Position numbers and translations under genes: made by a program. DNA of 64,000 nt, from positions 186,001-250,000 of the forward strand of contig SEHB01000001.1 in the NCBI GenBank assembly GCA_004143945.1, given 5' to 3'. Each line of letters begins with the position of its first letter. Position 1 is the stretch's first letter. The DNA is from Lysobacteraceae bacterium (GTDB taxonomy: Bacteria; Pseudomonadota; Gammaproteobacteria; Xanthomonadales; Rhodanobacteraceae). Of the stretch, positions 45,770-55,072 are shown piece after piece. The notes below the pieces were generated by a model. That model made no database searches. It worked only from the letters and a program-made list of their open reading frames with translations, and was not told the DNA's origin.

Positions 45770-46612
45770 ATGGGCAACATCGTCTGGCTCGCGTCCTACC
45801 CGAAATCGGGCAATACCTGGCTGCGCGCGTTCCTCGCGAACCTCGTCGTGAACCGGCCCGATCCGGTGCCGCTGCATGAGTTGCCGAACCATGCCGAGGA
45901 CGAGGCGAATCCGGACCTGTTCTCCGCGCGCGCGGGCCGCCCGAGCGCGAGCCTGGATCTCGGCGAGATCGCGGCGCTGCGGCCCGAGGTGCACGCGGCG
46001 ATCGCTCGCCGAGCACAGGGCACGCGCTTCGTGAAGACGCACAACATGGCCGGCAGTTTCGATGGCCATCCGTTGCACAACTGGCAGGTCAGCGCGGGCG
46101 CGGCCTATGTCGTGCGCAATCCGCTCGACGTCGCGGTCAGCATGACGCACCACTTCGGGATCGGGCTCGACGAGGCGATCGATCGACTCGGTGACCCGAA
46201 CGTCGCCACCGGCAACGACGCGTTGTTCGTAAGCCAGGTGCTGGGTTCGTGGTCGATGCACGTGAAGGGCTGGGCCGACATGGCGAACGAGCGCGTGCTC
46301 GTGCTGCGCTACGAGGACCTCGCGGAGAAGCCGCTCAAGGGGTTCACCAAGCTCGCGAAGCTCGTCGGGCTCGGGCAGGACCGCGCGCGCATCGAGCGCG
46401 CGGTGCGGCACGCGGGGTTCCAGAGCCTTGCGTCGATGGAGAAGAAGCACGGCTTCGTCGAGGCCAGCGGGAAGGGCGCGCGGTTCTTCCGCAAGGGGCG
46501 CGTCAACGAGTGGCGCGAGGCGATGAGTCGCGAGCAGGTGCAGCGCGTCGTCGAGGCGCATCGCGAGCAGATGAAGCGGTTCGGTTACGTGCCGGCGGGG
46601 TACGAGAGCTAG
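45770..46612 (+). CDS. Sulfotransferase-domain protein
   Basis: A 280-residue cytosolic-type sulfotransferase. The PAPS phosphosulfate loop is YPKSGNTWLRAF (~10-21), the 3'-phosphate motif is YVVRNPLDVAVSM (~119), and the C-terminal RKGRVNEW (family RKGxxGDW) binds PAPS. The probable catalytic His is in FVKTHNM (~92). It transfers sulfate from PAPS to a hydroxyl of an unknown acceptor. It lies between ssrA and smpB, which is unusual; the neighbours give no clue to the substrate. Confidence 0.9.
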   Translation: MGNIVWLASYPKSGNTWLRAFLANLVVNRPDPVPLHELPNHAEDEANPDLFSARAGRPSASLDLGEIAALRPEVHAAIARRAQGTRFVKTHNMAGSFDGHPLHNWQVSAGAAYVVRNPLDVAVSMTHHFGIGLDEAIDRLGDPNVATGNDALFVSQVLGSWSMHVKGWADMANERVLVLRYEDLAEKPLKGFTKLAKLVGLGQDRARIERAVRHAGFQSLASMEKKHGFVEASGKGARFFRKGRVNEWREAMSREQVQRVVEAHREQMKRFGYVPAGYES

Positions 46613-46655
46613 GCGATCCGGCCGGTTGCTTGGGCGGTGCATGGAGACAGCGGAC

Positions 46656-46841
46656 GCGCGAGGCGAACGTGCGGGATCACGGTCGCGGCTGCGCCGCTCC
46701 TACAGGGAGCGGCGTGAGTGGTGGTCTACCTGTAGGAGCGCCGCAGGCGCGATCGGCGGAGTGGCGAAACCGGGAGCGCGCGGCGAGCGTGCGGATCACG
46801 GTCGCGGCTTCGCCGCTCCTGCAGGGAGGGGCGTCGTGAGT
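46656..46841. repeat. Tandem pair of ~60-base repeats plus GCCGCAGGCGCGATCG-type element
   Basis: Segments 46656-46720 and 46777-46841 are diverged direct copies (GCGGATCACGGTCGCGGCT.. GCCGCTCCTxCAGGGAG). Between them lies CTGTAGGAGCGCCGCAGG at 46730-46755, which recurs at 56231-56256. The 245-base gap otherwise holds nothing recognisable. Confidence 0.7.
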
Positions 46842-46857
46842 GCGCGGCCTGCCTGCC

Positions 46858-47349
46858 TTACGCGGACTTGTTCTTCGCGCGCATCACGCGCTGCTTCTCG
46901 CGGTTCCAGTCGCGTTCCTTCTCGGTGTCGCGCTTGTCGTGTTCCTGCTTGCCGCGCGCGAGGCCGAGGTCGAGCTTGGCGCGGTTGTTCTTCCAGTACA
47001 TCGAGAGCGGAATCAGCGTGTAGCCCTTGCGCTCGATCGCACCGATCAGCTTGTCGATCTCTTCGCGGTGCAGCAGGAGCTTGCGCGTGCGGCGGTCGTC
47101 GGCGACGACGTGGGTCGAGGCCGAGATCAGCGGGATGATCGAGGCGCCGAACAGCCAGATCTCGCCGCCCTTGACGATCGCGTACGCGTCGCCGAGGTTC
47201 GCGCGGCCTGCGCGCAGGCTCTTGACCTCCCAGCCCTCGAGCGCGATGCCGGCCTCGTAGTGCTCGTCGATGTGGTACTCGTGGCGCGCGCGCTTGTTCT
47301 GCGCGATCGTCGAGCTGCCCGGCTTGCTGGTGGATTTCTGTTTGGCCAT
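46858..47349 (-). CDS. smpB: tmRNA-binding protein SmpB
   Basis: A 163-residue RNA-binding protein that carries tmRNA to stalled ribosomes. Typical motifs are [35 protein letters not shown] and the C-terminal basic tail ([21 protein letters not shown]). The ATG at 47349 is preceded by an AT-rich patch. It is divergent to ratA. Its RNA partner ssrA is about 1.2 kb away on the same strand, with the sulfotransferase between. Confidence 0.96.
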   Translation of the reverse strand: MAKQKSTSKPGSSTIAQNKRARHEYHIDEHYEAGIALEGWEVKSLRAGRANLGDAYAIVKGGEIWLFGASIIPLISASTHVVADDRRTRKLLLHREEIDKLIGAIERKGYTLIPLSMYWKNNRAKLDLGLARGKQEHDKRDTEKERDWNREKQRVMRAKNKSA

Positions 47350-47369
47350 CGGATTGCTATTGTTCGGAA

Positions 47370-47804
47370 ATGATCCAGATCCGCCGCCAGGCCATCGTGC
47401 GCCAGACGCCAGAACGCATGTTCGATCTGGTCAATGATGTCGAAGCATACCCGAGGCGATTCGCATGGTGCGCCGGCGCCGCGGTGCTCGCGCGCGAAGG
47501 CGAGCATGCGCTGACCGCACGGCTCGACCTGCGCTTCGCGGGCATGACCCAGGCGTTCACGACCCACAACACGTTCGACCGTCCGCACCGGTTGTCGATG
47601 CGGCTCGTCGACGGGCCGTTGCGTGCGCTCGACGGCGAATGGAGCTTCACGCCGCTCGGCGAGGACGGCTGCCGCATCGCGCTCGCGCTCGACTTCGATT
47701 ATTCGGGCCGGCTCGCGGGGGCGGCGCTGCGCCTCGGTTTCCAGGGGCTCGCGAACCGCATGGTCGACGACTTCTGCGCGGCCGCGATGCGTGAACGTGC
47801 CTGA
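47370..47804 (+). CDS. ratA: RatA/Coq10-family START-domain protein
   Basis: A 144-residue START/Bet v1-like protein ([33 protein letters not shown]). The family includes RatA, once described as a ribosome-binding toxin, and Coq10, which binds ubiquinone; the conserved W/C and YPxF pattern is visible. It is coupled with rnfH, whose start overlaps its end by 14 bases. The toxin name should not be taken as a proven role. Confidence 0.9.
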   Translation: MIQIRRQAIVRQTPERMFDLVNDVEAYPRRFAWCAGAAVLAREGEHALTARLDLRFAGMTQAFTTHNTFDRPHRLSMRLVDGPLRALDGEWSFTPLGEDGCRIALALDFDYSGRLAGAALRLGFQGLANRMVDDFCAAAMRERA

Positions 47805-48099
47805 TCCGGCGACGATCGAGGTCGAACTCGCCTACGCCGAGGCGGATCGGCAGTTCCTGCGTCGCTTCAGCGTGCCGCAGGGCGCCTGCGTCGCGGACGC
47901 GATCCGCACGTCGGGCATCGAAGGCGCGCTCGGCATCGACGCGACGCGCCTCGATGCGGGCATCTGGTCCAGACCGGTGGCTCGCGATGTGCCGCTGCGC
48001 GAAGGCGACCGCGTCGAACTTTACCGGCCGCTCAAGGCCGACCCGAAGGAATCGCGAAGGCGCCGAGCGGAGCGCAACGCGGCGCGACGTCAGCCCTGA
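47791..48099 (+). CDS. RnfH/RatB-family ubiquitin-like protein
   Basis: A 102-residue beta-grasp protein (IEVELAYAEADRQFLRRFSVPQGACVADAI; EGDRVELYRPL) of the UPF0125/RnfH family. GTG starts at 47791 or 47797 both fit. It is always near ratA in this group. Its 3' end overlaps the convergent bamE gene by 10 bases. Function is unknown. Confidence 0.85.
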   Translation: MNVPDPATIEVELAYAEADRQFLRRFSVPQGACVADAIRTSGIEGALGIDATRLDAGIWSRPVARDVPLREGDRVELYRPLKADPKESRRRRAERNAARRQP

Positions 48100-48506
48100 T
48101 CCTTCTCGCGGCGGCGCTTGCGGCGTTCCTCGGCGGCCGCCTTGTCGTCGTACTGGCGCTTGTACTTGCGCGCATCCTTGATGAGCTGGTCCGGGTCCTC
48201 GGGAAAGTAGTCGCCGTCGATCCGCGCGAGCACGTCGTTCTCGAAGTACAGCGTGAGATCCTTGGTTTCCATCTTGTTGCGCCCGCGGCGGATCGTCGAG
48301 ACGTAGTCCCAGCGGTCCTGGTTGAACGGGCTGATGACCGCGGGCGATCCCATCACGAGCAGCACCTGGCGCTTGCTCATGCCGGGCTGCAGCGACTCGA
48401 CCGTGGCCTTGTCGAACAGGTTGCCCTGCTGCGTGTCGACCTTGTAGATCACGCCGCAACCGGCGAGCGGAAGGAACGCGAGTGGGGCTAGCCAGCGAAG
48501 ACGCAT
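48090..48506 (-). CDS. bamE: Outer membrane assembly lipoprotein BamE
   Basis: A 138-residue lipoprotein (lipobox LAGC, Cys ~17) of the SmpA/OmlA family, a component of the BAM complex that inserts outer-membrane beta-barrels. Typical motifs are LQPGMSKRQVLLVMGSPAV and DRWDYVSTIRRGRN. The basic C-terminus (KAAAEERRKRRREKDQG) is longer than in E. coli. It is divergent to fur, and the shared 88-base region includes a TACACT that could be a -10 box. Confidence 0.94.
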   Translation of the reverse strand: MRLRWLAPLAFLPLAGCGVIYKVDTQQGNLFDKATVESLQPGMSKRQVLLVMGSPAVISPFNQDRWDYVSTIRRGRNKMETKDLTLYFENDVLARIDGDYFPEDPDQLIKDARKYKRQYDDKAAAEERRKRRREKDQG

Positions 48507-48594
48507 GCGGAGTCGGTCCAGCGGGGTCGGAAAGCACCGGATGATACACTAGAGCCCTGAAGCGCAAGGGGCGGGCGAGGATCGGGGCAGGAGC

Positions 48595-49020
48595 ATGAAC
48601 GTGGAATCGACCGAACTCAGGAAGGCCGGCCTCAAGGTCACCCATCCGCGCATGCGCATCCTCGAGATCCTCGACCGGCATGACGGCAAGCACCTGTCCG
48701 CCGAGGACATCTACCGGCAGCTGCTCGAACACGAGGACGACATCGGCCTCGCGACCGTCTACCGCGTGCTGACCCAGTTCGAGGCGGTCGGCATCGTGCT
48801 CAAGCACAACTTCGAGGGCGGCCAGGCCGTCTACGAACTCGACCGCGGCAAGCACCACGACCACATGGTCGATGTCGAGTCGGGCAAGGTCATCGAGTTC
48901 ACGAGCGAAGAGATCGAGCGCCTGCAGCACGAGATCGCTGCGCGCCACGGCTACGTGATCGAGGACCACAGCCTCGTGTTGTATGTGCGCAAGAAGAAAG
49001 GGCTGAGGCCCGAGGCCTGA
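48595..49020 (+). CDS. fur: Ferric uptake regulator Fur
   Basis: A 141-residue iron-responsive repressor. The winged-helix domain (LKVTHPRMRILEIL; YRQLLEHEDDIGLATVYRVLTQFE) is followed by the metal-binding motif HHDHM (~87) and a His/Cys-poor C-terminus, as in Xanthomonas Fur. The start follows GGGGCAGGAGC. It is divergent to bamE and convergent with recN, as in other Xanthomonadales. Confidence 0.96.
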   Translation: MNVESTELRKAGLKVTHPRMRILEILDRHDGKHLSAEDIYRQLLEHEDDIGLATVYRVLTQFEAVGIVLKHNFEGGQAVYELDRGKHHDHMVDVESGKVIEFTSEEIERLQHEIAARHGYVIEDHSLVLYVRKKKGLRPEA

Positions 49021-49155
49021 GGGCGCTCGCCGCGCCTCGCATGGAATCTGGCTCTGGCGAGCGAGGCTCCAGTACCGAAGCTTCCCCATCCGCTCCATCG
49101 GGTCCGAGGTCCCTCCTGCAACAGGCAAGCATGCCGCGGGACCTGGATACGGCCC

Positions 49156-50838
49156 TCAGCCCTCAGCCCTCAGCCCTGCCTTCCCCAGCATCTGCCGCGC
49201 ATGCGCCAGCGTCTCGCGCGTGATCTGGATGCCGCCGAGCATGCGCGCGATCTCTTCCTGGCGGGCCTTGCCCGCGAGCGTGTCGATGCGCGTCGTCGTC
49301 GCGTCGCCGTCGCTGGACTTGGCCACGCGCAGGTGCGCGTGACCCTGCGCCGCGACCTGCGCGAGATGGGTCACGCAGAGCACCTGGCAGCGTGAACCGA
49401 GTGCGCGCAGCTTCTGGCCGACCACCTCGGCGACCGCGCCGCCGATGCCGGAGTCGACCTCGTCGAACACCATCGTGCCGATCGCGTCGCTGCCGAGCGC
49501 GGCGACTTCGATCGCGAGGCTGATGCGCGAAAGCTCGCCGCCCGAGGCGACCTTGCGCAGCGCGCGCGGCGGCTGGCCCGGGTTCGCGCTGACGAGGAAC
49601 TCGCAGCGCTCGGCTCCCAGCGGATCGGGTTCGTCGCCGCCTGCGGGCTCGAGCAGGATCTCGAAGCGTCCGCCCTGCATGCCGAGCTCAGCCATCAGCT
49701 CGGTCACCGCGCCGCCGAGCGCACCGGCGGTCGCGCCGCGACGCGCGCCGAGCTTGCGCGCGGCCTCGTTCCACGCCTGTGCCTGGCGCTGCTGCTGGTC
49801 GCGCAAAGTCGCGATGCTTGCGCCCGCGCCGCGCAGCTGCTCGAGTTCCTCGCGCAGGCTGTCCGCGTGCGGCTGGAGTTCGGGCATGCGCACGCGGTGC
49901 TTGCGCGCGAGTTCGTGCAGGCGACCGAGCCGGTCCTCGGTCTCGGCGAGTGCGTCCGGGTCGAGGTCGAGCGCGCTCTGGTAGCGCGCGAGCGCATCGC
50001 CGGCTTCGGCGAGCTGGATCTGCGCCGCGTCGACGAGTTCGCCGACCGGCGCGAGCCGCGGATCGAGCGCGACGAGGCGTGCGATCTCCGATTGCGCGCG
50101 CGCGAGCCCGCGCAGCAGCGCGAATTCGTTGTCGCCATCGAGCCGCTCGGCGAGGGCCGCGCCGCCCTGCAGCAGTTGCCCGGAGTTGGCGAGGCGGCGA
50201 TGGCGTTCCTCGAGCGCCTCGAGGTCCTCGGGCGAGAGCGCATGCGCGTCCAGTTCCTCGAGCTGGTGCGCGAGCCATTCGATGCGCTCGGCATGGTCCG
50301 CACCGCGGCTGAGTTCGGCGATGCGAGCCGTCGCCTCGCGCCAGGCGCGAGCGCTGCGCGCGACATCGGCGAGCTCGTCGGCGTGGGCGCCGAATGCGTC
50401 GAGCAGGGCGAGTTGCTGGCCGCGATCGAGCAGGGCCTGGTGCTCGTGCTGGCCGTGGATCTCGAGCAGGCGGGCGGCCAGCGTGCGCAGCTGGCCGATC
50501 GTGACCGGGCGCCCGTTGATCCACGCGCGCGAGCTGCCTTCGCTGCGGATCACCCGGCGCAGCTGGCAGGCGCCGTCCTCGTCGAGGTCTTCGGTGGCCA
50601 GCCATTCGCGCAGGTCTGCGCGCGTCGAGAGGTCGAACGAGGCCGCGAGTTCGGCGCGTTCGCAGCCGTGGCGCACCATCGTCGCGTCGGCGCGGCCGCC
50701 CGCGAGCAGCATCAGCGCATCGACGAGCAGCGACTTGCCGGCGCCGGTTTCGCCGGTGACGACGGTCATGCCCGGGCCGAACGCGACCTCGGCTTCGCCG
50801 ACGATCGCGAAATCCTTGACGTAGAGACTTTCGAGCAT
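49156..50838 (-). CDS. recN: DNA repair ATPase RecN
   Basis: A 560-residue SMC-like protein for double-strand break repair. Walker A is GETGAGKS (~29-36), a coiled-coil middle (~170-370), then the signature (VASGGELSRISLAI) and Walker B VFDEVDSGIG (~460). The ATG at 50838 starts the family motif MLESLYVKDFAIV; the open frame upstream is not protein-like. It is convergent with fur. Confidence 0.95.
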   Translation of the reverse strand: MLESLYVKDFAIVGEAEVAFGPGMTVVTGETGAGKSLLVDALMLLAGGRADATMVRHGCERAELAASFDLSTRADLREWLATEDLDEDGACQLRRVIRSEGSSRAWINGRPVTIGQLRTLAARLLEIHGQHEHQALLDRGQQLALLDAFGAHADELADVARSARAWREATARIAELSRGADHAERIEWLAHQLEELDAHALSPEDLEALEERHRRLANSGQLLQGGAALAERLDGDNEFALLRGLARAQSEIARLVALDPRLAPVGELVDAAQIQLAEAGDALARYQSALDLDPDALAETEDRLGRLHELARKHRVRMPELQPHADSLREELEQLRGAGASIATLRDQQQRQAQAWNEAARKLGARRGATAGALGGAVTELMAELGMQGGRFEILLEPAGGDEPDPLGAERCEFLVSANPGQPPRALRKVASGGELSRISLAIEVAALGSDAIGTMVFDEVDSGIGGAVAEVVGQKLRALGSRCQVLCVTHLAQVAAQGHAHLRVAKSSDGDATTTRIDTLAGKARQEEIARMLGGIQITRETLAHARQMLGKAGLRAEG

Positions 50839-51179
50839 GCCGGTGCGCGGCCCGTGTTCGCGGGAGCGGCATGATAGCCAGATGGCCGGGGCTTGGGGAT
50901 CGGTGATCGGCGATCGGCCTCGTACGATCGAGGCGCAGCGCGGCCGGCGCGGTTCGCACCCAACGATCCCGCGAAAGGCGCCGGCCGGCCTGCGGCCGTC
51001 CAGCCTACGGGACATGACGCGCGCGGCTTTCGTAGGCTGGACGCGCGCAGCGCGGCCGGCGCCGCTCGCGCGAACCCAGGTACGCGCTGAAACCCGCCAC
51101 GCGCGCCCTATTGAAGTGCCCGGTGCCGCTTGTTAGCGTGCCTGCAGTCCCGGCGCGCGTGCGCCACTCCGACGAGCCG
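50839..51179. other. recN-hrcA divergent intergenic region with inverted repeats
   Basis: A 341-base gap. CGTCCAGCCTACG (50997-51009) and CGTAGGCTGGACG (51031-51043) form a perfect 13-bp hairpin, and GCGCAGCGCGGCCGGCGC occurs at ~50935 and again at ~51046. No CIRCE element (TTAGCACTC-N9-GAGTGCTAA) is seen ahead of hrcA, although TTAGCGTGC at 51133 matches its first half loosely. No gene is seen. Confidence 0.6.
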
Positions 51180-52235
51180 ATGAACGTTCCGTTCCAGCCA
51201 CCCCTCGATGCGCGCGCGCGGCAGCTGCTGCGCACCTTGATCTCGCGCTACATCGCCGAGGGGCAGCCGGTCGGTTCGCGCACGCTCGCGAAGGCGTCCG
51301 GCCTCGACGTGAGTCCCGCGACGATCCGCAACATCATGTCCGACCTCGAGGAGATCGGGCTGGTGTCCGCGCCGCACACCTCGGCCGGTCGCATACCGAC
51401 CTCGCAGGGGTATCGCGTGTTCGTCGACAGCCTGCTCGAGATGCGGCCGCTCGGCGAGCCCGAGGTGGACCAGTTGCGGCGTGAACTCCCGACCGATGTG
51501 GCGACGCCGGACCTGCTCGGCAGCGCGAGCTCGCTGCTCTCGGAGATGACGCACTTCGTCGGCGTCGTCAGCGTGCCGAGGCGCGAGGAGTTCCCGTTCC
51601 GGCACATCGATTTCGTGCCGCTCGACGGCGCGCGCGTGCTCGTGATCCTCGTGTTCACCGACGGCCAGGTGCAGAACCGCGTGATCACCGCGCAGCGCCC
51701 GTATACGTCCGGCGAACTCGAGCAGGTCGCGAATTTCCTGAATTCCAGCTACGCGGGGATGCGCATCGACGAGATCCGCCGGCGCCTGCTGCGCGAGATG
51801 CAGGACGAGGGCAAGCGCCTCAATGCGCTGCTCGCCGCCGCCGTCGAAGTCGCGCAACACGCGTTCCAGGACAGCGCGGGCAACGACATGCTGGTGTCGG
51901 GCCAGACCAAGCTGATGGGGCGCCAGGACGGTTCCGACGTCGACCGCCTGCGCGAGCTGTTCGAGGCGTTCCACCGCAAGCGCGACCTGCTGCAGTTGCT
52001 CGAGCGCTGCTCGCGCGCACAGGGCGTGCGCCTGTTCATCGGCGAGGAATCGGGCTTCACCGCGCTGGACGGGTACAGTCTCGTCACCGCCCCGTATGGC
52101 GTCGGCACGCGCGTGCTCGGCGTGCTCGGCGTGATCGGGCCGACGCGGATGGCCTACGAGAAGGTCATTCCGGTCGTGCAGGCGACCGCGCAGATCATTT
52201 CGGGCGCCTTGAAGCGGGGGCAGGCGCCCTCATAG
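51180..52235 (+). CDS. hrcA: Heat-inducible transcription repressor HrcA
   Basis: A 351-residue repressor of heat-shock genes. The winged-helix domain (RYIAEGQPVGSRTLAKASGLDVSPATIRNIMSDLE) and the GAF-like region with GFTALDGYSLVTAPYG are typical. The ATG at 51180 gives the family length. No clear CIRCE site is visible in this region, so its target in this window is unclear. grpE, dnaK and dnaJ follow. Confidence 0.93.
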   Translation: MNVPFQPPLDARARQLLRTLISRYIAEGQPVGSRTLAKASGLDVSPATIRNIMSDLEEIGLVSAPHTSAGRIPTSQGYRVFVDSLLEMRPLGEPEVDQLRRELPTDVATPDLLGSASSLLSEMTHFVGVVSVPRREEFPFRHIDFVPLDGARVLVILVFTDGQVQNRVITAQRPYTSGELEQVANFLNSSYAGMRIDEIRRRLLREMQDEGKRLNALLAAAVEVAQHAFQDSAGNDMLVSGQTKLMGRQDGSDVDRLRELFEAFHRKRDLLQLLERCSRAQGVRLFIGEESGFTALDGYSLVTAPYGVGTRVLGVLGVIGPTRMAYEKVIPVVQATAQIISGALKRGQAPS

Positions 52236-52357
52236 AGCCTGCATGGCGGTGTTCCGGCCACGCGTCGACCCGGGGAGGGGCGCGCGCGGGCCCATGGCAT
52301 GTTCGATCCCGACCCGCCGAATGGTGGACGGTCGGCTATTGATGGATGGAGAAGCGA

Positions 52358-52888
52358 ATGGAAAGCACTGATCCCAGGCCCGCGGACGCGATGGGCGCCA
52401 ACCCGGCGGCCCCGGACGAGCAGGTCGACGAACTCGAGAACCTGTCGCGCCAGCTCGGCGAGGCCGAGGCGAAGCTCGCCGAGATGCGCGAAACCGTGCT
52501 GCGCGAGCGCGCCGAACTCGACAACCAGCGCAAGCGCCTTCAGCGCGACCTCGAGCAGGCGCGTCGCTTCGCGAACGAGAAGCTGCTCGGCGACCTGCTG
52601 CCCGTGATCGACAACCTCGAGCGCGGCCTCGCAGCCGAGGGCAGCGACATCGGTGCGCTGCGCGACGGCATCGGCCTGACCCTGCGCGAGTTCATCCGCG
52701 TGATCGGTGCGGCCGGAATGAAGGCGGTCGGCAGCGTCGGCGAGGCGTTCGACCCGGAGCAACACCAGGCGATGGCGATGGTCGATTCGGCCGGCGAGCC
52801 TTCCGGGCGCATCGTGTCGGTCATGCAGAAGGGCTATGTGCTCAACGACCGCCTGCTGCGGCCGGCGCTGGTGAGCGTTTCGAAATAG
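52358..52888 (+). CDS. grpE: Nucleotide exchange factor GrpE
   Basis: A 176-residue protein that releases ADP from DnaK. A long coiled coil (~22-80; ELENLSRQLGEAEAKLAEMRE) precedes the beta domain (GEAFDPEQHQAMAMV; GYVLNDRLLRPALVSVSK). The start at 52358 has GGAGAAG 4 bases upstream and fits better than the ATG at 52346. It lies 122 bases after hrcA and 105 before dnaK. Confidence 0.95.
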   Translation: MESTDPRPADAMGANPAAPDEQVDELENLSRQLGEAEAKLAEMRETVLRERAELDNQRKRLQRDLEQARRFANEKLLGDLLPVIDNLERGLAAEGSDIGALRDGIGLTLREFIRVIGAAGMKAVGSVGEAFDPEQHQAMAMVDSAGEPSGRIVSVMQKGYVLNDRLLRPALVSVSK

Positions 52889-52908
52889 CGGTCCGGCGGC
52901 TGCCGGCG

Positions 52909-52936
52909 CTTGAATCGAACGCGCCGGACCCCAGAT
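52909..52936 (+). promoter_or_regulatory. Sigma-32-like heat-shock promoter before dnaK
   Basis: CTTGAAT (52909-52915), 13 bases, then CCCCAGAT (52929-52936) match the RpoH consensus CTTGAAA-N13-CCCCATNT in all but two bases. A start site near 52944 would give a 50-base leader before the dnaK ATG. It lies after the grpE stop and would let dnaK-dnaJ be induced on their own. Confidence 0.7.
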
Positions 52937-52993
52937 TTCGCGTCATTCGCGGCCTGCGTGCCGCATCGAATTCGAGAGCGGGAGAGTACAGAA

Positions 52994-54907
52994 ATGGGCA
53001 AGATCATCGGCATCGACCTCGGCACGACGAACTCGTGCGTCGCGGTCATGGAGGGCAACACCGCGCGTGTCATCGAGAACGCCGAAGGCGACCGCACGAC
53101 GCCGTCGGTGGTCGCGTTCAAGGACAACGAAGTCGTGGTCGGCGCGACCGCGAAGCGCCAGGCCGTCACCAATCCGAAGAACACGTTCTATGCGGTGAAG
53201 CGCCTGATCGGCCGCAAGTTCACTGATGCCGAGGTGCAGAAGGACATCAACATGGTGCCCTACCGCATCGTCGCGCACGACAACGGCGATGCGTGGACCG
53301 AGACCGCCGACGGCAAGAAGATGCCGCCGCAGGAGATCTCGGCCAAGATCCTCATGAAGATGAAGAAGACGGCCGAGGACTACCTCGGCGAACCGGTGAC
53401 CGAGGCGGTCATCACGGTGCCTGCGTACTTCAATGACAGCCAGCGCCAGGCGACCAAGGACGCGGGCCGCATCGCGGGCCTCGAGGTCAAGCGCATCATC
53501 AACGAACCGACCGCGGCGGCGCTGGCCTATGGTCTCGACAAGAAGGGCGGTGACCGCAAGATCGCGGTGTACGACCTCGGTGGCGGCACGTTCGACATCT
53601 CGATCATCGAGATCGCGGAAGTGGACGGCGAGAAGCAGTTCGAGGTGCTCGCGACCAACGGCGACACCTTCCTCGGTGGCGAGGACTTCGACAAGCGCGT
53701 CATCGATTACCTCGTCGAGGAGTTCAAGAAGGACCAGGGCGTCGACCTCAAGAACGATCCGCTCGCGCTGCAGCGCCTGAAGGACGCCGCCGAGCGCGCG
53801 AAGATCGAGCTGTCGACCGCGCACCAGACCGAAGTGAACCTGCCGTACGTGACGGCGGACGCCTCCGGTCCGAAGCATCTCAACATCAAGCTCACGCGCG
53901 CGAAGCTCGAGGCGCTGGTCGGCGACCTCGTCGAGAAGACCATCGTGCCGTGCCGCACCGCGCTCAACGACGCGGGGCTCAAGATCGGCGACATCTCCGA
54001 CGTGATCCTCGTCGGCGGCCAGACGCGCATGCCGAAGGTGCAGGAAGCGGTCAAGGACTTCTTCGGCAAGGAACCGCGCAAGGACGTGAACCCCGACGAG
54101 GCGGTCGCGGTCGGCGCGGCGATCCAGGGCGGCGTGCTCGGCGGCACGGTCAAGGACGTGCTGCTGCTCGACGTGACCCCGCTTTCGCTCGGCATCGAGA
54201 CGCTCGGCGGCGTGTTCACCAAGCTGATCGAGAAGAACACGACGATCCCGACCAAGGCGAGCCAGGTGTTCTCGACCGCCGAGGACAACCAGTCCGCGGT
54301 GACCGTGCACGTGCTGCAGGGCGAACGCGAGCAGGCGCGCTACAACAAGTCGCTCGGCAAGTTCGACCTCACCGGCATCCAGGCGGCGCCGCGCGGCATG
54401 CCGCAGATCGAGGTCACGTTCGACATCGACGCGAACGGCATCCTGCATGTCGGCGCGAAGGACAAGAACACCGGCAAGGAACAGCGCATCGAGATCAAGG
54501 GCAGCTCGGGCCTGTCCGAGGACGAGATCCAGCGCATGGTGCGCGACGCCGAGGCGAACAAGGAAGACGACCGCAAGTTCCAGGAACTGGTCGTGGTGCG
54601 CAACAAGGCGGACCAGCTCGTGCATGCGACGCGCGACGCGATCAAGGAACACGGCGGCAAGGTGCCCACCGAGATCGGCGGCATCGAGGAAGCGCTGTCC
54701 GAGCTCGAGAAGGTCATGAAGGGCGAGGACAAGGCGCAGATCGAGGCGCGCACGACCGCGCTCGAGCAGGCCGCCCAGCCGCTGTTCGCGGCCGGTTCGC
54801 AGACCCCGCCCGCGGGTGACGCGCAGTCGGCTTCGGGTTCCTCCACGGCAGGCGACGATGTCGTCGACGCGGAGTTCACCGAGGTCAAGGACGACAAGCA
54901 GCAGTAA
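52994..54907 (+). CDS. dnaK: Chaperone DnaK (Hsp70)
   Basis: A 637-residue Hsp70. Signature sequences [14 protein letters not shown] (~4-17), [13 protein letters not shown] (~195) and [13 protein letters not shown] (~340) are present, with the substrate-binding domain from ~385 and a Gln/Ala/Ser-rich linker before the tail [18 protein letters not shown] 52994 has GGAGAG upstream. With dnaJ downstream and grpE upstream it forms the DnaK chaperone machine in the cytosol. Confidence 0.97.
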   Translation: MGKIIGIDLGTTNSCVAVMEGNTARVIENAEGDRTTPSVVAFKDNEVVVGATAKRQAVTNPKNTFYAVKRLIGRKFTDAEVQKDINMVPYRIVAHDNGDAWTETADGKKMPPQEISAKILMKMKKTAEDYLGEPVTEAVITVPAYFNDSQRQATKDAGRIAGLEVKRIINEPTAAALAYGLDKKGGDRKIAVYDLGGGTFDISIIEIAEVDGEKQFEVLATNGDTFLGGEDFDKRVIDYLVEEFKKDQGVDLKNDPLALQRLKDAAERAKIELSTAHQTEVNLPYVTADASGPKHLNIKLTRAKLEALVGDLVEKTIVPCRTALNDAGLKIGDISDVILVGGQTRMPKVQEAVKDFFGKEPRKDVNPDEAVAVGAAIQGGVLGGTVKDVLLLDVTPLSLGIETLGGVFTKLIEKNTTIPTKASQVFSTAEDNQSAVTVHVLQGEREQARYNKSLGKFDLTGIQAAPRGMPQIEVTFDIDANGILHVGAKDKNTGKEQRIEIKGSSGLSEDEIQRMVRDAEANKEDDRKFQELVVVRNKADQLVHATRDAIKEHGGKVPTEIGGIEEALSELEKVMKGEDKAQIEARTTALEQAAQPLFAAGSQTPPAGDAQSASGSSTAGDDVVDAEFTEVKDDKQQ

Positions 54908-55072
54908 GCCGTTGCCGGCGCGTCCGGCACGCTGCGCCGGAGCCTCCGTGGCTCCGGCGCGCGCGGCGGGCGCACGCGGCGTCGAAGGGGTGGTCATGAG
55001 TGGATCAGCAACCAGCACCGACCGCGTGGCGCGAGCCATCCGCGCATGCGCGTGCACGTCGGCGACGCGGCG

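Noticed and set aside
47370-48099. RatA/RatB as a type II toxin-antitoxin pair
   Set aside because: The names are historical. The proteins are a Coq10-like START protein and a ubiquitin-like protein, at a conserved housekeeping position next to smpB and bamE.
51133-51160. CIRCE element upstream of hrcA
   Set aside because: TTAGCGTGC matches only part of the left arm (TTAGCACTC) and no complementary right arm follows after nine bases.
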